In this document: positions 24,225 through 32,261 of the stretch, in pieces
Layout of the letters: each line of letters starts with the position of its first letter
Position numbering within the stretch: the stretch's first letter is position 1
From: Micromonospora sp. NBC_00421
GTDB lineage: Bacteria > Actinomycetota > Actinomycetes > Mycobacteriales > Micromonosporaceae
Reading direction: 5' to 3'
NCBI RefSeq assembly: GCF_036017915.1
Contig: NZ_CP107929.1
Span: 2,945,501 to 3,009,500 of the forward strand
Length of the DNA: 64,000 bases
The notes under the pieces: generated by a model
The model's input: the letters and a program-made list of their open reading frames with translations, nothing else
Told to the model about the DNA's origin: nothing
The model's database searches: none
Position numbers and translations under genes: made by a program

Positions 24225-25782
24225 TGCTCAGGCAGCGGTCGACGAAGGCGGCCAACGGCGTCACGTGCACCTCCGGCCGGTCCCACCGGTTCTCCAGGTT
24301 CTCGGCAAGGTGGTGGGTGGCGACCACCTGCCCCGCCCGGTGGTGGCGCACCACCGGATGCAGGTACGCGGCGTCGTGCGCCTGACCGACGACGTCCTGC
24401 GCCACCCGGCGGACGGTGACGTCGAACGGGTCCACCTGGTCGTGCTCCGGGCCGTACTCCAGGGTGACCACGAAGGCGTCGGAATGGTCGTGGTCGGCCG
24501 TCCGCAGGCCGGTCTGGGCGAAGTACTCCACCGGCACCTCCTCGTGGTAGCGGGCGTCGGAACCGGCCACGGTGACCACGTCGGCGAGGACACCGAACTG
24601 CTGCCACAGGGCGGAGGTGCGGTTGACCCGGGCGATGACGGCGTCGGCGATCGACGCGCCGCTGGCGTCCAGCTTCTCCGCCGGCCACGGCGTGTCCCCG
24701 TACCGGCGTTCGAGGATCCGGTGCAGGGCCCGTACGCCGTAGCGGAAGCCGTGGATGAACCCGTTGGTCGAGCGCTTGAAGTCCCGCTCCTGGGTGATGG
24801 TGCCGGCGAAGAACAGGTCGGGCACGTTGACCGACTCCCACTGCGCGGTCTGCGCCGGGAAACGGTCCCGGATCGCCAGCTCCGGCCGGCAGGAGTCGTC
24901 GAAGATCGACGCGTCGAAGGCGAAGCCGGTGCAGACGAGCACCCGGTCGTAGCGCAGTTCCTTGGTCACCTCGTCGGCGCGGGAGAACGCGAACGTCACC
25001 GTGTAGCCGTCGTCGTCGCGGGTGATCCGCCGGACGTGGCCGTCCAGGATCGCGTTCGCCGACTTCAACTGGTAGGTGTCAAGGAAGTTGTTGTTCACCG
25101 CGCGCAGGTGCCCGACGTAGTGGGTGCGCCAGGCCATCCGCACCGAACTCGGCCCGGCGAGGTGGATCAGGGTGGTGGTCTCCATCAGGCTGTCCGCGGT
25201 CTCGAAGGCGGAGTTGCCCTTGCCGATGATCAGCACCTTCTGGTCGAGGTAGTCGCGCGGGTCGACGGGCATGTCCGCGTACCGCTCGGCCAGTTCCAGG
25301 CCCGGGATGTCCGGCAGGTAGGGCCGGGACACGCCGGTGGCGACGACCACCCGCCGGGCCCGGAAGGTCTCCCCCGCCCGCACCTCGAAGACCCCGTCCA
25401 CCTTGGACACCGAGGTCACCCGGGTGCCGTAGCGCACCTTCACCCCGGTCTTCGCGGCGAAGTCGGCCAGGTAGCGGACCATCTGGTCGGCATCCGGGAA
25501 GTACCGCTCGGTGTACGTGGTGAACCGCAGCGCCGGGTCGTCGGTGAGCAGCGAGTTCCAGTCCAGCCGCAGGTTCTCCTCCGGGTCGTCGGAGCCGGTG
25601 TGCGGCTTGTTGATGGAGATGAGCTGCCGGTGCCGGGGATAGGTGGCGAAGAACGCGCCGGGGATGTCAGCGCCCTCCAGCACCAGATAGTCGCGCCGGC
25701 CGTCGGCCTCCAGCAGCGCGGCCAGTTGCAGGCCGGCGGGTCCGGCTCCGATGATCAGGTAGTCAAGCGTCACGACGGCCAT
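24211..25782 (-). CDS. FOXRED2/ERFAD-like FAD-dependent oxidoreductase, copy A
   Basis: Two-dinucleotide-domain flavoprotein, 523 aa. The FAD Rossmann motif is IIGAGPAGLQ at about residue 10 and the NAD(P)H motif IIGKGNSAFETAD at about 190. Blocks ATYPRHRQLISINKPHTG, THYVGHLRAVNNNFLDTYQL and FKRSTNGFIHGFRYG resemble the eukaryotic FOXRED2 family rather than standard Baeyer-Villiger or amine N-oxygenases. The ATG at 25782 is used here; GTG at 25773 would align better with the paralogue at 27344. It overlaps the ammonia-lyase stop by 20 bases. Family function in bacteria is unclear; an N-, S- or C-oxygenation or a thiol redox role is possible. Confidence 0.85.
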   Translation of the reverse strand: MAVVTLDYLIIGAGPAGLQLAALLEADGRRDYLVLEGADIPGAFFATYPRHRQLISINKPHTGSDDPEENLRLDWNSLLTDDPALRFTTYTERYFPDADQMVRYLADFAAKTGVKVRYGTRVTSVSKVDGVFEVRAGETFRARRVVVATGVSRPYLPDIPGLELAERYADMPVDPRDYLDQKVLIIGKGNSAFETADSLMETTTLIHLAGPSSVRMAWRTHYVGHLRAVNNNFLDTYQLKSANAILDGHVRRITRDDDGYTVTFAFSRADEVTKELRYDRVLVCTGFAFDASIFDDSCRPELAIRDRFPAQTAQWESVNVPDLFFAGTITQERDFKRSTNGFIHGFRYGVRALHRILERRYGDTPWPAEKLDASGASIADAVIARVNRTSALWQQFGVLADVVTVAGSDARYHEEVPVEYFAQTGLRTADHDHSDAFVVTLEYGPEHDQVDPFDVTVRRVAQDVVGQAHDAAYLHPVVRHHRAGQVVATHHLAENLENRWDRPEVHVTPLAAFVDRCLSSVGD

Positions 25783-27280
25783 CCAGGGTGAGAGAGGTCA
25801 GCGAGAGTCCGAGTTCGTCCACGACGTCGGCGGCCCGCCGCACGTCGCCGTCCAACGGCCGGTCCGGGTCGACCGGGGGGATCGCCGCGACCAGCGCCGC
25901 CAGCGCCTCGCCGCAGCCCGGCGCGGTCGGCGTCCGCGCCCCCACGTACGCGGCCTGCCGCAGCCCCAGCGCCAGCGACCCGACGATCAGCCGGAGCAGC
26001 CCGGCCTGGTCCCATACCCGCAGGGCGGCCTGGGTGCCGAGCGGGATGACGTCCTGGTTGTGCAGGTTGGTCGGCAGGCTCTGCATGCTCGCCGGCACGG
26101 CGTCCCGGCGGATCTCGGCGATCAGCGCGGTCGAGGCCAACTGCACCCCCTGGAGCCCGTGCTGCTGCCCCGGGCCGGCGGCCAGCATCGGCGGCAGGCC
26201 ACCGTTGCGGTGCGGGTCGACGAGCAGGTCGAGTTGCCGTTCGGCGAGGTTTCCCACCTGCGCCACCACCATCGACAGCAGGTCGGCGGCGAACGCGGCC
26301 GGCTGCCCGAAGAAGTTGCCGCCGTGCACCACCAGATCGTCGTCGGGGAAGAACAGCGGGTTGTCACTGACGCTGCCCAGGTCGGCGGTGACCACGGAAT
26401 CGACGTGCCGCAACGCGTCCTCGGCCGCACCGAGCAGTTGCGGCGCGCACCGGATGCTGTACGGCTCCTGCAACGGGCGCTCGCCGGACGGGACCAGCCC
26501 GGCACCGACCCGCCGCATGGACGCGCCCACGTCGATCGCGCCCGGATGGCCGTACGCCCGCAGCAGCCGGGCGTCGAGGAACTGCGGATCAGCCCCGAGC
26601 AGGTCGGCCAGCAGGCAGGTGAGCACCTGCACCGCCCGGTGCGCGGCGCGGACGGCGGACAACGCCAGCGCGGTCGCCGCAGTGGTCAGCGAGGTGCCGT
26701 TGACCAGGGCCAGGGCGTCCCGACCGTCCAACGGCAGCGGTTGCAGGCCCGCCTTCTCCAACGCCTCGGCCGCCGGTAGGCGTACCCCGTCGAGGTAGGC
26801 GTGGCCGCGACCGCGCAGCGCCTGGGCCGCCGCGCCCAGCGGGATCAGGTCACCGCTGGCGCCCACCGAACCCAGCCTCGGCACCGCGGGCACGAAGGTG
26901 GTGCCGAGCATCGCCGCCAACGCGTCGACCACGTGCGGCGACACCCCCGACGCGCCCCGGGCCAGCGACCACGCCCGCACCAGCACCGTCGCCCGGACGA
27001 TCTCGGGGGCGAGGTCCGGACCCTGGCCGGCACCGAGGTGGGCGAGGGTGTTGTCGGCCTGGTCGCGCAGGTCGGCCCGGCCCGCGTACCCGACCAGGGC
27101 ACCGAAACCGGTGGTGCTGCCGTACACCGCGCGGTCCTCGCCGAGCACCTCGGACAGGAACCGGCGGGTGGTGGTGACCCGGTCGCGGACCGCCGACCCG
27201 ACCACCACCCGGACCGGATCGCGGGCGGCGCTCAGGTCGGCGATCCGCAGCGGGGCTGCGAGATCGATCTCTGTCGTCAT
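25763..27280 (-). CDS. MIO-type aromatic amino acid ammonia-lyase or aminomutase, probably Tyr-specific
   Basis: Deaminates an aromatic amino acid using the autocatalytic MIO group; 505 aa. The MIO triad A141-S142-G143 lies in VGASGDLIPLG, and the catalytic Tyr53 in YGSTTGFGALV. The selectivity pair aligned to the lyase loop is H81-L82 in TLAHLGAGQG. HL is characteristic of tyrosine lyases and tyrosine aminomutases, while SH marks histidine lyases and FL phenylalanine lyases. QEPYSIRCAPQ and SVSDNPLF are also conserved. The ATG is at 27280, the first gene of the leftward operon; the open frame continues far upstream only as antisense. The product would be p-coumarate or beta-tyrosine. An assignment as histidine ammonia-lyase is less likely because no hut genes are nearby. 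Confidence 0.87.
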   Translation of the reverse strand: MTTEIDLAAPLRIADLSAARDPVRVVVGSAVRDRVTTTRRFLSEVLGEDRAVYGSTTGFGALVGYAGRADLRDQADNTLAHLGAGQGPDLAPEIVRATVLVRAWSLARGASGVSPHVVDALAAMLGTTFVPAVPRLGSVGASGDLIPLGAAAQALRGRGHAYLDGVRLPAAEALEKAGLQPLPLDGRDALALVNGTSLTTAATALALSAVRAAHRAVQVLTCLLADLLGADPQFLDARLLRAYGHPGAIDVGASMRRVGAGLVPSGERPLQEPYSIRCAPQLLGAAEDALRHVDSVVTADLGSVSDNPLFFPDDDLVVHGGNFFGQPAAFAADLLSMVVAQVGNLAERQLDLLVDPHRNGGLPPMLAAGPGQQHGLQGVQLASTALIAEIRRDAVPASMQSLPTNLHNQDVIPLGTQAALRVWDQAGLLRLIVGSLALGLRQAAYVGARTPTAPGCGEALAALVAAIPPVDPDRPLDGDVRRAADVVDELGLSLTSLTLDGRRDA

Positions 27281-27302
27281 GCGACCGGACCCTAGAGACG
27301 AA

Positions 27303-27322
27303 ATCTCAGAACGCTCTGAAAT
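27303..27322. promoter_or_regulatory. Palindrome in the divergent promoter of the putative biosynthetic cluster
   Basis: ATCTCAGA-ACGC-TCTGAAAT is an inverted repeat (TCAGA/TCTGA perfect, outer bases nearly so). It lies centrally in the 63-base gap between the ammonia-lyase and the second FOXRED2-like gene. The position suits an operator controlling both operons. No regulator is encoded inside the cluster; the MarR-family gene near 32 kb and the two-component system near 20 kb are the nearest candidates. Confidence 0.5.
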
Positions 27323-27343
27323 CAGGCCGATACGGTGCGCCGC

Positions 27344-28909
27344 ATGACGCTCGACTACCTGATCATCGGAGCCGGGCCGGCGGGGCTCCAGCTCGCCGCC
27401 CTGTTGGAGCGCGACGGACGCGACCACCTGGTGCTGGAGGCCGGACCGACGCCGGGGACGTTCTTCGCCACCTATCCGCGGCACCGGAAACTGATCTCCA
27501 TCAACAAGGTCTGGACCGGTTCCGACGATCCGGAGTTCAACCTGCGCTCCGACTGGAACTCGCTGCTCACCGACGACCCCGCGCTGCGGTTCGGCAACTT
27601 CAGCCGGCGCTACTTCCCGGACGCGGCCGACCTGGTGCGCTACCTCGCCGCCTTCGCCGAGGGCCTGCGGATCCGCTACGACACCCGGGTCACCCGGATC
27701 GCCCGCGACGGCGGACTGTTCACAGTCGAGACCGACACCGACACCCTGACCGCCCGCCGGGTCGTCGTCGCCACCGGCGTCTCCCAGCTGTACGTCCCGC
27801 CGATCGACGGCGTCGACCTCGCCGAGCGGTACGACACCGTCAGCGTGGACCCGGACGACTTCACCAACCAGCGGGTCCTCGTCATCGGCAAGGGCAACTC
27901 GGCCTTCGAGACCGCCGACGCCCTGGTCGAGACCGCCGCGGTGATCCACGTCGCCGGCCCGCACTCGATCCGGCTGGCCTGGCAGACCCACTACGTCGGG
28001 CACCTGCGTGCGGTGAACAACAACTTCCTCGACACCTACCAGCTCAAGTCGCAGAACGCGGTGCTCGACGGCACCGTCGAGCGGATCGCCCGACGTGACG
28101 ACGGCGGCTACCGGGTCGACTTCCGGTACGCCCGGACCCGCGAGTCGATCCGGCAGCTCGACTACGACCGGGTCATCCTCTGCACCGGCTTCCGGTTCGA
28201 CGCGAGCATCTTCGACCCGTCGGCCCGGCCCCGGCTGGTCATCGACGACCGCTTCCCCGAGCAGACCTCCGGCTTCGAGTCGGTGAACGTGCCCGGCCTG
28301 TACTTCGCCGGCACCCTCACCCAGCAACGCGACTTCAAGCGCTCGACGAACGGCTTCATCCACGGCTTCCGGTACGGCGTACGCGCCCTGCACCGGATGC
28401 TCGCCGCCCGGCACCACGGCACCCCGTGGCCGTCCACCACGCTGGACGGCACCCCGGAGGCGATCACCGACGCGATCATCTCCCGGATCAACCGGACCTC
28501 GGCGCTGTGGCAGCAGTTCGGCGTCCTCGGCGACGTCGTGGTCATCTCCGACGGCACCGCGCGCTACCACGAGGAGGTGCCGGTCGCCCACCTGCGCGAC
28601 GGTGGCCTCGGCCCCGAACCGTTCGCCCTGGTGACCACCCTGGAGTACGGCCCGGACCACGACCAGGTCGACCCGTTCGACGTCACGATCCCCCGGATCG
28701 CCGAGAACGACGCCGAACGCGCCCACGACGCCAGCTACCTGCACCCCGTCGTCCGGGTGCACCGGGGCGGCCGGGTCGTCGCCACGCACCACCTGGCGGA
28801 GAACCTGGAGAACAACTGGGACATCCCCGGCGTACACCAGCAACCCCTCGCGCAGTTCCTCAAGGGTGTGCTGACCGATGCCGGGGACGTGCCGTCCGAT
28901 GCCGGCTGA
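27344..28909 (+). CDS. FOXRED2/ERFAD-like FAD-dependent oxidoreductase, copy B
   Basis: Paralogue of the flavoprotein at 24211, 521 aa, with clearly matching blocks along the whole length. FAD motif IIGAGPAGLQ lies near the start, NAD(P)H motif VIGKGNSAFETAD near 180. ATYPRHRKLISINKVWTG, THYVGHLRAVNNNFLDTYQL and RDFKRSTNGFIHGFRYG are also present. The ATG at 27344 aligns with the conserved MTLDYLIIG start; a GTG three codons upstream is also in frame. It is the first gene of the rightward operon, overlapping the ligase start by about 10 bases. Retention of two paralogues on both sides of the lyase suggests either two consecutive oxidations or a heterodimer. Confidence 0.85.
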   Translation: MTLDYLIIGAGPAGLQLAALLERDGRDHLVLEAGPTPGTFFATYPRHRKLISINKVWTGSDDPEFNLRSDWNSLLTDDPALRFGNFSRRYFPDAADLVRYLAAFAEGLRIRYDTRVTRIARDGGLFTVETDTDTLTARRVVVATGVSQLYVPPIDGVDLAERYDTVSVDPDDFTNQRVLVIGKGNSAFETADALVETAAVIHVAGPHSIRLAWQTHYVGHLRAVNNNFLDTYQLKSQNAVLDGTVERIARRDDGGYRVDFRYARTRESIRQLDYDRVILCTGFRFDASIFDPSARPRLVIDDRFPEQTSGFESVNVPGLYFAGTLTQQRDFKRSTNGFIHGFRYGVRALHRMLAARHHGTPWPSTTLDGTPEAITDAIISRINRTSALWQQFGVLGDVVVISDGTARYHEEVPVAHLRDGGLGPEPFALVTTLEYGPDHDQVDPFDVTIPRIAENDAERAHDASYLHPVVRVHRGGRVVATHHLAENLENNWDIPGVHQQPLAQFLKGVLTDAGDVPSDAG

Positions 28910-30491
28910 GCCCGACCCGGCCGGGCTGCTCTCGGCGGAGCACGACCCGGCCGGGCTGCTGCCGGCTGAGTCCGGCCCGGTCGTCCCGAAGTCGGCGGGG
29001 GACGGCCGGGCCGGTCGCCGCGCGGCGACCGGCGAGCCGGCCGGCGGGACCGCCACCGGTGGTGAGGTCTGGCCGCAGCCCGTGCTGCGGCTGCTCGCCA
29101 CCGGTGGCGACCGGCCGGTGTTCGAGGACGGCGACCGGATCGTCGACGCGACCGAGATGTCGGGGCTGGTGCGGCGCGTCGCCGCCGGGCTGCGCGCCGC
29201 CGGCATCGGGCCGGGTACCGGGGTGGCGCTGCGGCTCGGGGTCACCTCGGAGGCCTTCGCCGCCGTCGTCGCGGCGTTCGCCGTGGGCGCCCGGGTGTCC
29301 GGGCTCCGGCCCGAGCTGACCCCGACGCACCACGACCGGATGCCCGGCGGCGGCGACGCGTTGCTCGTCGACGACGCCCGGCTCGCCACGCTGGCGCGGA
29401 CCCCCGACGACGGCACCCCGCTTGTCGCCGCCGGCCGGCCCGCCGACATCGCGAGGATCACCTGGACCAGCGGCAGCACCGGCAGTCCCAAGGGCTGCGC
29501 CCAGACGTACGCGGCGATGAGCGCGGCCTGGGCGCCGTACCCGGACCGGTGGCCGCCGGCGATCGCCGAACTCGCCCCCCGGCTGGGGCGCTACCTCGTC
29601 TTCGGCTCGCTGAGCAGCCAGGTGATGCTGGAGTACGGCATCCTCACCCTCGCCGCGGGCGGCACCCTGGTCGCCGCCCGCCCGCCGGGCTTCCCCGGCA
29701 TGGTCACCCGGCACCGGGCCACGGCGAGTGTGATCACCGTCGGCAAGCTGCACCAACTCGTCCGCGACCAGCGCACCGACCCGGTCGACCTGGGCAGCCT
29801 GCGCGCCCTCGTCGTCTCCGGCTCCCCGCTCACCGCGTCCCGGCTCGCCGAGGCGCTCGACGTGCTCGGCCCGGTGGTCTTCCACGGCTACGGCCAGACC
29901 GAGACCGGCATGATCGCGATGGTGACCCCGGGCGAGCTGCTGGCCGACCCGGGCAGGCTCGCCTCGGTCGGCCGGGCACCCGCCGTGGTCGACCTGTCGA
30001 TCCGGGACGCGGACGGCCGCCCCGCCACCGAGGGTGAACTCTTCGTCCGGACCCCGGCGCAGGCCACCGCCTACTGGGCGGACCCGGTCGAGACCGCCGA
30101 CGTGTTCACCGACGGCTGGGTGCGCACCCGCGACCTGGCCCGGCTGGACGCCGACGGCTACCTGCACCTGGCCGGTCGGGTCCGGGACGTCGTCATCGTC
30201 AACGCCAACCTGGTGTACGCCGGCCCGATCGAACGGGTCCTCGCCGCCGACCCCTCGGTCGCCGAGGCGTACGTGGTCGGCCGCCCCGACGACGTCACCG
30301 GCGAGGCGGTGCACGCGTACGTGGTGCCGGCCGCCGGCCACTCGCCGGATGCCGGACGGTTACGCGCCCGGGTCGTGGCGGCCCTGGGGGAGGCCGCGGC
30401 CCCGAGGACCGTCGAAGAGATCACGGGGGTCCCCGTCGGGCCGAGCGGCAAACCCGACAAACATGCCCTGGGCGCGGTGGGCCGCTCCTGA
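28899..30491 (+). CDS. Adenylate-forming acid-CoA ligase-like enzyme
   Basis: ANL-superfamily enzyme of about 530 aa. Core motifs are visible: A3 TWTSGSTGSPKGC at 188-200, A5 GYGQTETGMIA, the A7/A8 region GWVRTRDLARLDADGYLHL, and A10 GPSGKPDK with the catalytic Lys near 518. The first 30 residues consist of three imperfect 10-residue repeats (PAEPDPAGLL, SAEHDPAGLL, PAESGPVVPK) and may be non-catalytic. ATG at 28899 overlaps the flavoprotein stop; an in-frame ATG at 28878 is possible. It probably activates the aromatic or 2-oxo acid of the pathway as CoA or acyl-adenylate. No carrier protein or condensation domain is attached or adjacent, so the acceptor is unknown. Confidence 0.87.
   Translation: MPAEPDPAGLLSAEHDPAGLLPAESGPVVPKSAGDGRAGRRAATGEPAGGTATGGEVWPQPVLRLLATGGDRPVFEDGDRIVDATEMSGLVRRVAAGLRAAGIGPGTGVALRLGVTSEAFAAVVAAFAVGARVSGLRPELTPTHHDRMPGGGDALLVDDARLATLARTPDDGTPLVAAGRPADIARITWTSGSTGSPKGCAQTYAAMSAAWAPYPDRWPPAIAELAPRLGRYLVFGSLSSQVMLEYGILTLAAGGTLVAARPPGFPGMVTRHRATASVITVGKLHQLVRDQRTDPVDLGSLRALVVSGSPLTASRLAEALDVLGPVVFHGYGQTETGMIAMVTPGELLADPGRLASVGRAPAVVDLSIRDADGRPATEGELFVRTPAQATAYWADPVETADVFTDGWVRTRDLARLDADGYLHLAGRVRDVVIVNANLVYAGPIERVLAADPSVAEAYVVGRPDDVTGEAVHAYVVPAAGHSPDAGRLRARVVAALGEAAAPRTVEEITGVPVGPSGKPDKHALGAVGRS
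28913..28972 (+). repeat. 30-bp tandem repeat in the 5' end of the ligase gene
   Basis: Two near-identical 30-base units starting GACCCGGCCGGGCTGCT, with a third, weaker relative, encode the decapeptide repeats at the ligase N-terminus. This looks like recent local duplication at the gene's 5' end and makes start-site choice uncertain. Confidence 0.6.
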
Positions 30492-30500
30492 GTCGTCGGA

Positions 30501-30531
30501 CAGCACACGCGGACGTCGCGATGGTGTGCTG
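30501..30531 (+). terminator. Hairpin after the ligase gene
   Basis: CAGCACAC (30501-30508) pairs with GTGTGCTG (30524-30531) 10 bases past the ligase stop. It likely ends the rightward operon and separates it from the gene at 30696, making that gene a doubtful cluster member. Confidence 0.55.
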
Positions 30532-30695
30532 GCGCTGGTGGGTGCCGTGCCGGCCGGCTTCGCCGTGCGGTCCGAGATCGACCGGGACGCCTTGGCGGTC
30601 GCCACCGGGCGGCGGTACAGCCCCGTCCACGCGTCGGGTCCGGTAACGCCCTGACGGAGTGCGGAGGACAGCCCGGTGGCCGGTACGATCAGCCG

Positions 30696-31640
30696 GTGGA
30701 CCTGGACGACATCGCCGCCCGACTCGGGTTGCCCGTCGAGGAGGTCGAGCGGGTGCACCGGCTCGCCGGTGACCGACCGTCGACCCCGCTGCCCGCCAGG
30801 GCCGACGCGTCGGAGATCCTCGACCGGCTCGCGGTACGACCGGACGACGCCGCCGAGATCATGGCCGGCTGGCCCGACCCCGACTCTCCCCTGTGGACCC
30901 CGGAGCTGCGCTGGCTGCTCGACCGCTCGACGGCCCTGGTCCGCGCCGACCTCGGCGGTTACGAGTGGCTGTCGCCCGGCCCGGAGCTTCCCCGCGACCG
31001 GGGCCCCGCCTGGCGACACCTCTACGTGTACGGCTACCTCGCCCTGGTCGACGTGGTCACCGGGTTCCACCGCGAGCACGGCATCGCCGGGTCCGTCTCC
31101 TGGACGACCCTCGCCGACCTGGGCCGCAACCTGGCGATCGACAGGCGGATGCACGGCGAGGGCTGGCCGGTCATGCAGAGCTGGTTGACCCTGCACGTCC
31201 GTGGCGGCCTCTACGAGCTGGGCCGGCTCCAGCACCAGCGTGGTGGCAGCGCCATCGACCTGCACATCCCGGACGCGGGGCCGCTGACGCCGGAGGCGGT
31301 CGACGCGTCGCTCGACGCGGCCCGGGAGTTCTTCCCCCGGCACTTCCCCGACGAGCACCACACCGCCTTCTCCTGCGGCTCCTGGCTGCTCGATCCGCAA
31401 CTGCGGGACTACCTCCCCGAGGACTCCAACATCATCCGGTTCCAGCGCCGGTTAGAGTTGCAGCCCTACGTGCCGCAGGACGGGCCGGACGCCGACGTCG
31501 AGGTACTACGGTTCGCCTTCCGTACGCTCAGCACGCCGCTCGACCAGCTACCCCGGCGTACCGTGCTGCAACGCGCGATCGTCGACCACCTGACGGCCGG
31601 CGGTCACTGGCACTGGCGGCACGGCCGCTTCCCGATCTAG
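30696..31640 (+). CDS. Acyltransferase-domain protein (DUF5596/GNAT-associated type)
   Basis: Cytosolic protein of 314 aa. It resembles actinobacterial proteins annotated as acyltransferase domain-containing: an N-terminal region (DLDDIAARLGLPVEEVERVH), a central TLADLGRNLAIDRRMHG segment, and GRLQHQRGGSAIDLHIPDAG. IYxLQxxR-like features of these proteins are matched by YELGRLQHQR. The GTG at 30696 is used; the ribosome binding site is weak. It is separated from the ligase by about 200 bases including a hairpin, so it may be independent of the upstream cluster. The catalytic activity of this family is not established; the call is by overall resemblance. Confidence 0.65.
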   Translation: MDLDDIAARLGLPVEEVERVHRLAGDRPSTPLPARADASEILDRLAVRPDDAAEIMAGWPDPDSPLWTPELRWLLDRSTALVRADLGGYEWLSPGPELPRDRGPAWRHLYVYGYLALVDVVTGFHREHGIAGSVSWTTLADLGRNLAIDRRMHGEGWPVMQSWLTLHVRGGLYELGRLQHQRGGSAIDLHIPDAGPLTPEAVDASLDAAREFFPRHFPDEHHTAFSCGSWLLDPQLRDYLPEDSNIIRFQRRLELQPYVPQDGPDADVEVLRFAFRTLSTPLDQLPRRTVLQRAIVDHLTAGGHWHWRHGRFPI

Positions 31641-31724
31641 AGCCGGGGCGTCCGGGGCCCGCCGGTCGGATGCGGTGCCGGACCGCCCGCCCGGGTCGAC
31701 GGTGGACAGTCCCGCGGAGGACGA

Positions 31725-32222
31725 TCACGCCGGGGACTGCCCTGACCCGTCGGGATCGTCGTCGGCGCGGGGCCGCTCCAGCCGTCCGGCGATCTGTTCG
31801 AGGGCGGCGAGGTCCCGAGGGGCTAGCCGGTCGATGAGGTGCCGCCGTACCGACTCGACGTGGACCGGTGCGGCGTCCCGGAGGGCGGCCCGGCCCGGTG
31901 CGGTCAGCACGAGCAGGCAGCCCCTGCCGTCGGCCGGATCCGGTGCGCGGCGCAACAGCCCGCGCGCTTCCATCCGGCTCGCGTGCCGGGACAGCCGGCT
32001 GCGTGACCAGCCCATCTTGTCGGCCTGTTCGCCAAGCGTGCTGGTCTGTGCGTGTTGTTCCGACAGGGTGCTCAGCACCTCGTAGTCGGCTTCGGAGAGG
32101 CCGATCACCGCCAGGTCACGCGCGGTGCCGGTCTGGACGGCGACCATCACCCGCCGCCAGGCCCGCCAGGCCCGTTCCTCGGCCGGCTCCAGCCAACGGG
32201 CCGACCCCGACTTAGTTGACAT
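31725..32222 (-). CDS. MarR-family transcriptional regulator
   Basis: Winged-helix regulator, 165 aa. The MarR core is plain: YEVLSTLSEQHAQTSTLGEQ, the recognition helix region WSRSRLSRHASRMEARGLL, and the wing DPADGRGCLLVLTAPGRAAL. It is divergent from the FMN-reductase/GNAT fusion with only 31 bases between the starts. MarR proteins usually repress a divergent gene and release DNA on binding a phenolic or other small ligand. Both genes begin ATGTCAAC, so the two starts form an inverted repeat around a CTAG-rich palindrome. Confidence 0.92.
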   Translation of the reverse strand: MSTKSGSARWLEPAEERAWRAWRRVMVAVQTGTARDLAVIGLSEADYEVLSTLSEQHAQTSTLGEQADKMGWSRSRLSRHASRMEARGLLRRAPDPADGRGCLLVLTAPGRAALRDAAPVHVESVRRHLIDRLAPRDLAALEQIAGRLERPRADDDPDGSGQSPA

Positions 32223-32261
32223 GTAATCAATCTAGCATCTAGCCTTCGTTTCTATGTCAAC
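32215..32261. promoter_or_regulatory. Divergent MarR operator region
   Basis: The gap contains CTAG-CAT-CTAG (32232-32242), an AT-rich palindrome suited to MarR binding. It is bracketed by mirrored start regions GTTGACAT (32215-32222) and ATGTCAAC (32254-32261). Any protein bound here would cover both promoters and start codons. Confidence 0.55.

Noticed and set aside
27281..29491. Upstream extension of the lyase frame giving a 1242-residue protein
   Set aside because: The extra 736 residues are antisense to the second flavoprotein and the ligase and have no domain; the lyase starts naturally at the ATG at 27280.
30492..30660. Short frames between the ligase and the acyltransferase-like gene
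   Set aside because: They read through the terminator hairpin, lack ribosome binding sites and resemble no protein family.
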